Below, one piece after another: positions 1 through 4,075 of a DNA stretch of 5,818 nt; positions within the stretch are counted from its first letter, which is position 1, and each line of letters opens with the position of its first letter. Source of the DNA: JAGUXG01 sp043798435 (GTDB taxonomy: Bacteria > UBA9089 > UBA9088 > JAGUXG01). The stretch is from contig JAZDOR010000144.1 of assembly GCA_043798435.1 (NCBI GenBank), positions 1 through 5,818 on the forward strand, in the 5' to 3' direction. The notes below the pieces were generated by a model. That model was given only the letters and a program-made list of their open reading frames with translations. It ran no database searches and was not told where the DNA came from. Position numbers and translations under genes: made by a program.

Positions 1-112
1 GTTATGAGTTAACTGCTCAAGGTTTAAGGTTCAAGGTTCACAGTTCAGGGTTGGAGAAGGCGACTTAAACGGTGAACCATGAACCCTGAACATTGAACTC
101 TGACAACTCAAT
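1..112. repeat. Imperfect palindromic element built from GGTTCA units
   Basis: The stretch downstream of the FecR gene is made almost wholly of short words related to GGTTCAA. They read rightward in 21-52 and as the reverse complement (TGAACC) in 71-100. GTTCAGGGTT at 43-52 is perfectly complementary to AACCCTGAAC at 82-91. In another register GGTTCAAGGTTCAC (28-41) pairs with GTGAACCATGAACC (72-85) at 13 of 14 positions. A further weak match joins the ends (GAGTT near 6-10, AACTC near 105-109). No open reading frame or RNA gene is apparent. In minus-strand transcripts from the FecR gene it could fold into a hairpin and act as a 3' processing or termination structure, but there is no U-tract typical of an intrinsic terminator. 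The left border may lie outside the window. Confidence 0.75.
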
Positions 113-143
113 CTTTTGGAAACCTGTTGCTTTTAGGTATACA

Positions 144-791
144 TCAATTTTTAGAGGGCTGCCTCTGTTTTTTAATTGTCTCTATCTCTTTGGCTGCCTC
201 TTTGGCATAAGGGGTATCCTTGTAGCGGTCAATGATGGTTTGAAAAGAACTGCAAGCCTTATCATCATCCCCTAACTGAAGATAGAGTGCACCCATTAGA
301 TACTCTGACTCAAGGCTTATCTCTTGCAGGTTCAGGATTGCCTCTTCTAAATCCCTTTTGCTTGGTGGCACAACAGAGGCTTCCTCACCCCAGAATCTGT
401 CTATTTTTTCTGGTTTTTCACCCCTTAAGCCCATGACAGCAGTTGCTTCTCCCTGTGGTCTGCTCCTCAATCTCTGAATCCTTTGCCAGACCCCATCCAG
501 CCATTCCTCAGGAACCTCCAACTCAATCAGATCAGAAATCTTGACCATAGAGCACTCCTTAATCCTTGAAATCCTGCCTGAGGCCATCCGTATCTCTGCC
601 CTTGATTCTTTTTCTGTCTTGATGGCATCCCTCTCAGCAAGTACCATTCCAATTTTTGCAGGCTGAAACATCCCTTCCTTCTGGACAGTCACTGTCCCTT
701 CAAAGTAGATCAGGGTTATAGCCCCTGTTCCTTCCTTTGCAAAGACCCCACTTGCCAAAACCAAAAATACCAAACTTACCAATCTCTTCAT
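144..791 (-). CDS. Exported FecR-domain protein with C-terminal TPR-like helices
   Basis: A 215-residue protein of unknown specific role. Residues 1-18 form a typical signal peptide (K-R, then a hydrophobic stretch ending V-F-A before K-E), so it should be exported to the periplasm or envelope. Residues about 29-88 resemble the FecR fold: a 'G-T-V-T-V' strand, a 'P-A-K-I-G-M-V-L' segment, 'D-A-I-K-T' and 'S-R-A-E-I-R-M-A-S-G'. The 'TAVMGLRG' at 117-124 matches the A-V-x-G-x-R-G motif seen near the end of many FecR-like domains. Residues about 161-204 look like one or two TPR-type helices ('LESEYLMGALYLQLGDDDKA'). Classical FecR passes iron-siderophore signals to a sigma factor, but stand-alone exported FecR domains as here are usually structural or ligand-binding and of unknown function. 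The ATG is supported by GGAGGT five bases upstream and by a strong promoter. It lies downstream of the PorV-like fusion on the same strand but has its own promoter. The domain assignment is fairly sure and the role is not known. Confidence 0.93.
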   Translation of the reverse strand: MKRLVSLVFLVLASGVFAKEGTGAITLIYFEGTVTVQKEGMFQPAKIGMVLAERDAIKTEKESRAEIRMASGRISRIKECSMVKISDLIELEVPEEWLDGVWQRIQRLRSRPQGEATAVMGLRGEKPEKIDRFWGEEASVVPPSKRDLEEAILNLQEISLESEYLMGALYLQLGDDDKACSSFQTIIDRYKDTPYAKEAAKEIETIKKQRQPSKN

Positions 792-796
792 ACTTT

Positions 797-802
797 ACCT
801 CC
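797..802 (-). promoter_or_regulatory. Shine-Dalgarno of the FecR-domain gene
   Basis: On the minus strand GGAGGT sits 5 bases before the ATG at 791, an ideal ribosome binding site that fixes the start. It contrasts with the two genes upstream on this strand (GxxExxY and PorV-like fusion), which show no such motif. Confidence 0.85.
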
Positions 803-811
803 AATATTTTT

Positions 812-832
812 AACCACAAAGGGCACAAAGAT
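812..832. repeat. Two-unit CACAAAG array (9-bp period) in the FecR gene leader
   Basis: The plus strand reads AACCACAAAGGGCACAAAG, two CACAAAG units nine bases apart. The same word in opposite orientation forms the three-unit array at 4041-4070. It lies between the predicted -10 box and the Shine-Dalgarno of the FecR gene, so it should be transcribed as part of that gene's 5' leader. No partner arm is present close by. Confidence 0.6.
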
Positions 833-845
833 TTATATTTTCACT

Positions 846-874
846 ATAATACCACAAGGGTAGTCTTTTGTCAA
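846..874 (-). promoter_or_regulatory. Near-consensus sigma-70 promoter for the FecR-domain gene
   Basis: On the minus strand a perfect -35 box TTGACA (869-874) is followed by a 17-base spacer and TATTAT (846-851) as the -10 box. Transcription would start near position 839-840, giving a leader of about 50 nt that holds the CACAAAG array and the Shine-Dalgarno. Such a match in a region otherwise made of repeats indicates that the FecR gene is, or can be, transcribed independently of the PorV-like gene 261 bases upstream. Confidence 0.75.
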
Positions 875-908
875 TCCCAATGACCAATGACACCACTAAT
901 TCAGCAAT

Positions 909-1124
909 TACTCAAAATCTTTTCGGAAATGTTTAGCCACAGATAAACACAGATTATAAATAAAGAAATATTTTAGACACTGATGGACACAGATAGACTT
1001 TAGATAATTTTTTAATTCTTATCAGTGTAAATCTGTGTTGATCTGTGTCAAAAGAATAAGTGTTAATCCGTGTGTATCTGTGGCAAGATTTATTTTATTT
1101 TTCTGTGGCTTTAATTTTTGAGTA
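909..1124. repeat. Long nested palindromic (MITE-like) element of ACACAGAT units
   Basis: This element fills most of the 343-bp gap between the PorV-like fusion and the FecR gene; the rest of the gap holds the promoter and the CACAAAG array. The outer arms TACTCAAAA (909-917) and TTTTGAGTA (1116-1124) are exact inverted repeats. The main arms 936-956 and 1064-1084 both begin GCCACAGATA when read inward and match at 19 of 21 positions. An inner pair, 976-998 and 1027-1049, matches at 18 of 23. Each arm consists of ACACAGAT-like words about 10 bases apart. The single strand could fold into a hairpin of about 150 nt. It carries no reading frame, so it resembles a MITE or other non-autonomous repeat. 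It may also end transcription of the PorV-like gene, whose stop is 10 bases from the outer arm. Target-site duplications are not evident. Confidence 0.8.
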
Positions 1125-1134
1125 GTTACCTAAT

Positions 1135-3534
1135 TTACTCCCCTTCCTTCCAGTAGAGCCTCTCTTTCACCCTCTTTTGCCGAACGCCGACCTCCTTTGG
1201 GTCAAACCCTAAGAGCTTGACAGCCTCCCCTTGATTTGCAAACTTAGCCAGTCCTTGCTGATAACACTCTTTTGCCTCAGCATCCTTACCCTGGTCTGTG
1301 TAGGCCATAGCCAGATTGAGCCAGACCCCTCCTTCGTTTGGGTTGCTTTTTAATGCCTCTTTATAATGGGTAGTTGCCTCTGCCTGGTTGCCCATCAAAG
1401 AATAGACATTGGCTAAGTTATTGTGAAGGTTAGGATTGGTAGGGGCAATCTCTAATCCCTTCTTGAGGACCGCAGCTGCCTCATCCAACCTGCCAATGGA
1501 GGAATAGAGGATTCCCAAGCGATTATAGAGCTTGATATTATTGGGGTTGACTTGTAATTCCTCCTTTACTTGGGAGAGGTCCCTTTCATACCCCTTTTTT
1601 GTCTTCTTTTTGAATCCCTCTATATCCTGCAGAAGCCTATCATTAAATGTGGGAATCTCAATCTCCTTCTCTGTTGGCGGTAGAGCCGCTGGTGGATATA
1701 CCTCCCATGCAGAGTGAAGGTTTATTCTCCTGATGCTTCCCATCTGGCATTGATACTCCTGTATCCCTGTCTTTACTGCCTCCATAAATGGGCTGCCAAA
1801 CATAGTTGTCTCCACAGGCATCCATAGCCTGTCATCCTGCTGGATGAACCAATCCAAAGAAAGACCACATCGAGAGACCTCAAGATTGGTAAGCCCTGTA
1901 TCAAAGCTGACAAAGACATGGCTTGGCGTCTCTATTATCCTGGTCTCAATGCCAATATGCTCTAAGCAGGAGGAGAACAAGACAGCAAAGTCATCACAGT
2001 CGCCACTTTTCACCTCCAATGTCTCTCTGGGATACTGAACATAGTCAAAGACCTTCTTGCCATAGCTTGACGGGTCACTGATATACCTCAAAGGAGAGGC
2101 AGATAGGGCAGAGAAGATGGCCATTGCCTGGAGTATCTTTTCAGGCACTCCTTTTTCATCTTGCAAAGTAGAGCCTATAACCTTACGGCTGAAGTGCTTA
2201 ACCACCCCATCTTTGGGAGTAACAAAGGCAGCCACAGACTCAGGGCAGGACCAATCAATGGCATTTTTGTCAAAGATGACTAAGTGCTTATTGAAAGAAG
2301 ATACCACGACCTTACCCTTCTTGAAGTAGGCAACCTTGATTTCAGCCTGAACACGGGTATTTTCATCTATGAGAAATATCTTAGCATTATCTAAGGAGAT
2401 ACAGATAGGGATGCTCAGTTTAGAGTGTGGAGGAAGTCTGGGAATCTCATATTCTGCAGGCAGTGTCATATAGCCCGGGATGTTCAGGCTGACCTTTACC
2501 TTCTGAAATGTTTCGTCTGTGTTGTTCTTTATGGTGATTGAGCCTGCTGGATTTATAGCATAATAATGGTACTTGGAAGGAAAGATATCACCAATCTTTA
2601 TCTCCTCTATGGTTATCTCGGATTGATGTAGCCCTTCCCTCAAATCAACTGATAGGGAAAGGTGGTGGGTATCCTTCAGGCTATCAATATCCTCCCGGTT
2701 GTAAGCAAGATAGGCATAATCAAACTGGAGATTCTTATATTTCAGTCCTGCTCCTAAGCTCAGTCTATAGTTTAAGTCTTTATCCTTGCCTATCTTCATC
2801 ATACCTGTCCGCAGAGCCATATCTTTAGTTAGCTGATACTCACACCCTAAATGCAACCTCATATCATCCTTGAAGGGATACTCTAAATCACAAGGTAAGG
2901 TGAGCTTACCTTTCTTATAGGATACTCCAAGCCTCAGAGTTTCAGGTAGCTCAGAGCCTCCCAATGAGCCTATATTCTGGAGTGAAAGACCAAGACCTAA
3001 GTTCTTCCTTTTGTGCAGTAACCCAAAGTCAATACTGAAACCTGCGGCTGTGTCATCAGCCAATCTTTCTTGAATGTATCCTGCCTTTATCCCGGCTGAC
3101 CAGGAACCATTTCTCTGGCTATAGGCTATGGAGATCGCCATATCGGATGCTGAAACCTCTCCCTCTGGTGTAAGGCTGAACCCTTGCCTCTCCTCAATCC
3201 CTCCCACTGTCAGATAGTTTATGCCCAATCCCAAAACCCCTTTGCCCAATGAACAGGGTCCATAAGCAAGGAGACCCTGCTGGATGCCTTCACCCAACCT
3301 ATTATAGGAAAAAATGGCTTCCTTTTTCTCTGTCTGGCTTAAGCCCGCTGGGTTCCAATAGAGACAACTTATATCATCAGCAAGCCCGACATAAGCCCCG
3401 CCTAAACCTATGGCTCTAACGGACTGCTCAATCTTTAAGAAACTACCAGCAGTCCTTCCTGCCTCAGGATAGGCAGGTTTAGTTCCAAGCAGACCCAAAA
3501 TTATCACAACACAAAGATTTCTTAAGTTTTTCAT
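1135..3534 (-). CDS. PorV-like outer-membrane barrel fused to transglutaminase-like and TPR domains
   Basis: A 799-residue exported fusion protein. Residues 1-24 are a signal peptide. Residues about 28-298 match the PorV/PorQ (UPF0164, FadL-like) barrel family: the N-terminal hallmark runs from 'SVRAIGLGGAYVGLADD' (38-54) to 'LYWNPAGLS' (58-66), followed by alternating amphipathic strands. Residues about 305-425 look like a beta-sandwich of Ig/CARDB type ('GSITIKNNTDETFQKVKVSL'). Residues about 465-580 resemble a transglutaminase-like cysteine-protease fold: 'GDCDDFA' with Cys513, 'SHVFVSFD' with His539, and 'WMPVETT' where Glu575 occupies the place usually held by the catalytic Asp of 'W-x-P-x-D-P-T'. 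Three TPRs follow at 665-698, 699-732 and 733-766. In Bacteroidetes PorV is the outer-membrane shuttle of type IX secretion. Here the barrel probably anchors a peptidase- or crosslinking-like domain and a protein-binding TPR tail, on an uncertain side of the membrane. The ATG is the only start preceding the signal peptide, but no Shine-Dalgarno is visible and the GxxExxY unit ends 6 bp away. Confidence 0.93.
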   Translation of the reverse strand: MKNLRNLCVVIILGLLGTKPAYPEAGRTAGSFLKIEQSVRAIGLGGAYVGLADDISCLYWNPAGLSQTEKKEAIFSYNRLGEGIQQGLLAYGPCSLGKGVLGLGINYLTVGGIEERQGFSLTPEGEVSASDMAISIAYSQRNGSWSAGIKAGYIQERLADDTAAGFSIDFGLLHKRKNLGLGLSLQNIGSLGGSELPETLRLGVSYKKGKLTLPCDLEYPFKDDMRLHLGCEYQLTKDMALRTGMMKIGKDKDLNYRLSLGAGLKYKNLQFDYAYLAYNREDIDSLKDTHHLSLSVDLREGLHQSEITIEEIKIGDIFPSKYHYYAINPAGSITIKNNTDETFQKVKVSLNIPGYMTLPAEYEIPRLPPHSKLSIPICISLDNAKIFLIDENTRVQAEIKVAYFKKGKVVVSSFNKHLVIFDKNAIDWSCPESVAAFVTPKDGVVKHFSRKVIGSTLQDEKGVPEKILQAMAIFSALSASPLRYISDPSSYGKKVFDYVQYPRETLEVKSGDCDDFAVLFSSCLEHIGIETRIIETPSHVFVSFDTGLTNLEVSRCGLSLDWFIQQDDRLWMPVETTMFGSPFMEAVKTGIQEYQCQMGSIRRINLHSAWEVYPPAALPPTEKEIEIPTFNDRLLQDIEGFKKKTKKGYERDLSQVKEELQVNPNNIKLYNRLGILYSSIGRLDEAAAVLKKGLEIAPTNPNLHNNLANVYSLMGNQAEATTHYKEALKSNPNEGGVWLNLAMAYTDQGKDAEAKECYQQGLAKFANQGEAVKLLGFDPKEVGVRQKRVKERLYWKEGE

Positions 3535-3540
3535 AAAATA

Positions 3541-3559
3541 GAACGCTGATAACGCTGAT
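3541..3559. repeat. Left inverted-repeat arm of the GxxExxY unit
   Basis: GAACGCTGATAACGCTGAT, two CGCTGAT words nine bases apart. It matches the reverse complement of 3971-3989 at 16 of 19 positions. It lies in the 33-bp gap between the GxxExxY stop and the start codon of the PorV-like fusion. Confidence 0.8.
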
Positions 3560-3567
3560 TGTTATGA

Positions 3568-3981
3568 TTAAATAAGATTTTTCGGGTTTGAAAAAACTTT
3601 GCGCTTAAACTCTGGCTTCTTTCCGAAATTTAAGAGCAAACCAACTTCAATGTCTGTCGCTTTTAGATAATTAATTAATTGAACTTCGTGCTCTTTACAC
3701 AACGATTCTGATGCTTTTAATTCAACAATTACACATCCTTCAACAATTAAATCTGCAAAATATTCTCCCACTTCTTTGCCATCATAATAAACTTTTATCT
3801 GTTCTTGCTTTTTAACCAACAGACTCATTGCGATAAGTTCAATGAACAATGCATTCTCATAAACTTTTTCTAAAAATCCATACCCCAAAGTATTATATAC
3901 TTTGTAAAATGCTTTGATAATCTTTTCAGTAATTTCTGAATGTTTATAATTATCTGTGTTCATCATATTCATCTGCGTCAT
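3568..3981 (-). CDS. GxxExxY family protein (PDDEXK_3, PD-(D/E)XK nuclease superfamily)
   Basis: A 137-residue cytosolic protein of the GxxExxY family. The naming motif is G35-F-L-E38-K-V-Y41, preceded by the family's typical 'ITEKIIKAFYKVYNTLG' helix. A nuclease-like core follows: D77 in 'FADLIVEG', then E87-x-K89 in 'VIVELKA', which fits the D...E-x-K metal-binding pattern of PD-(D/E)XK nucleases, and H98-x-x-Q101-x-x-N-Y-L. The C-terminal 'VGLLLNFGKKPEFKRKVF' is also typical. All key residues and the usual length are kept, so it appears intact. The biological role of the family is not established, and nuclease activity is inferred from the fold. The start is ambiguous: ATGs at 3981, 3972, 3966 and 3963 are in frame and none has a Shine-Dalgarno. 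Family members usually begin shortly before this helix, which favours 3963 or 3972. The first codons (M-T-Q-M) lie inside the right inverted-repeat arm, so the gene and its repeat overlap. Confidence 0.9.
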   Translation of the reverse strand: MTQMNMMNTDNYKHSEITEKIIKAFYKVYNTLGYGFLEKVYENALFIELIAMSLLVKKQEQIKVYYDGKEVGEYFADLIVEGCVIVELKASESLCKEHEVQLINYLKATDIEVGLLLNFGKKPEFKRKVFSNPKNLI

Positions 3982-3989
3982 CTGCGTTC
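3971..3989. repeat. Right inverted-repeat arm of the GxxExxY unit
   Basis: ATCTGCGTCATCTGCGTTC, reading GAACGCAGATGACGCAGAT on the minus strand, with two ACGCAGAT words nine bases apart. It is the partner of 3541-3559. It includes the ATGs at 3981 and 3972 of the GxxExxY gene, so the arm is partly coding if translation begins at either. Confidence 0.8.
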
Positions 3990-4040
3990 TATTGTCTTTG
4001 ATGGAACTGAGTAGTTATTCTTTTAATTCCATTATTTCTT

Positions 4041-4070
4041 CCTTTGTGTTCTTCGTGTTCTTTGTGGTTC
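4041..4070. repeat. Three-unit CACAAAG/CACGAAG array (9-bp period)
   Basis: On the minus strand this reads three words, CCACAAAGA, ACACGAAGA and ACACAAAGG, with strict nine-base spacing. It starts five bases after the stop codon of the beta-helix protein gene and lies upstream of the GxxExxY unit. The same word recurs at 812-832 in the opposite orientation. No terminator with a U-tract is seen in this gap, so the array is the only structured element between the two genes apart from the unit's own arm. Confidence 0.65.
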
Positions 4071-4075
4071 AATCA

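Larger units (their letters stand above)
3541..3989. mobile_element. Putative inverted-repeat-bounded GxxExxY gene unit
   Basis: A 449-bp unit made of two 19-bp inverted-repeat arms and one gene for a PD-(D/E)XK-like protein that fills the interior. The unit sits between two exported-protein genes on the same strand and its base composition is visibly richer in A+T than the neighbouring genes. The arrangement looks like a compact mobile or repeat-associated cassette, but no transposase is present, no target-site duplication is obvious, and mobility is inference. The true border could extend right to the CACAAAG array at 4041-4070. Confidence 0.4.

Noticed and set aside
1..143. Intrinsic terminator for the FecR gene
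   Set aside because: Hairpin potential exists, but no U-tract follows the stem on the minus strand, so it is recorded as a repeat and not as a terminator.
93..275. Plus-strand 60-codon frame near the left edge
   Set aside because: Antisense to the end of the FecR gene and beginning in the palindromic repeat, with no ribosome binding site and no recognisable features.
936..1084. Structured RNA gene or riboswitch
   Set aside because: The pairing is fully explained by inverted word arrays, and no known riboswitch or tRNA signature is visible. It is also not upstream of a start codon in the way a riboswitch would be, since the FecR promoter lies beyond it.
3541..3989. Insertion sequence with a transposase
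   Set aside because: The enclosed protein has the GxxExxY and D...E-x-K motifs, not a DDE, HUH or serine/tyrosine recombinase pattern. It is kept only as a low-confidence mobile unit.
4014..4034. Five-codon frame ATG-GAA-TTA-AAA-GAA-TAA after a GGAAG on the minus strand, upstream of the GxxExxY gene
   Set aside because: It is too short to distinguish from chance in A+T-rich sequence, and no codon pattern of a leader peptide is present.
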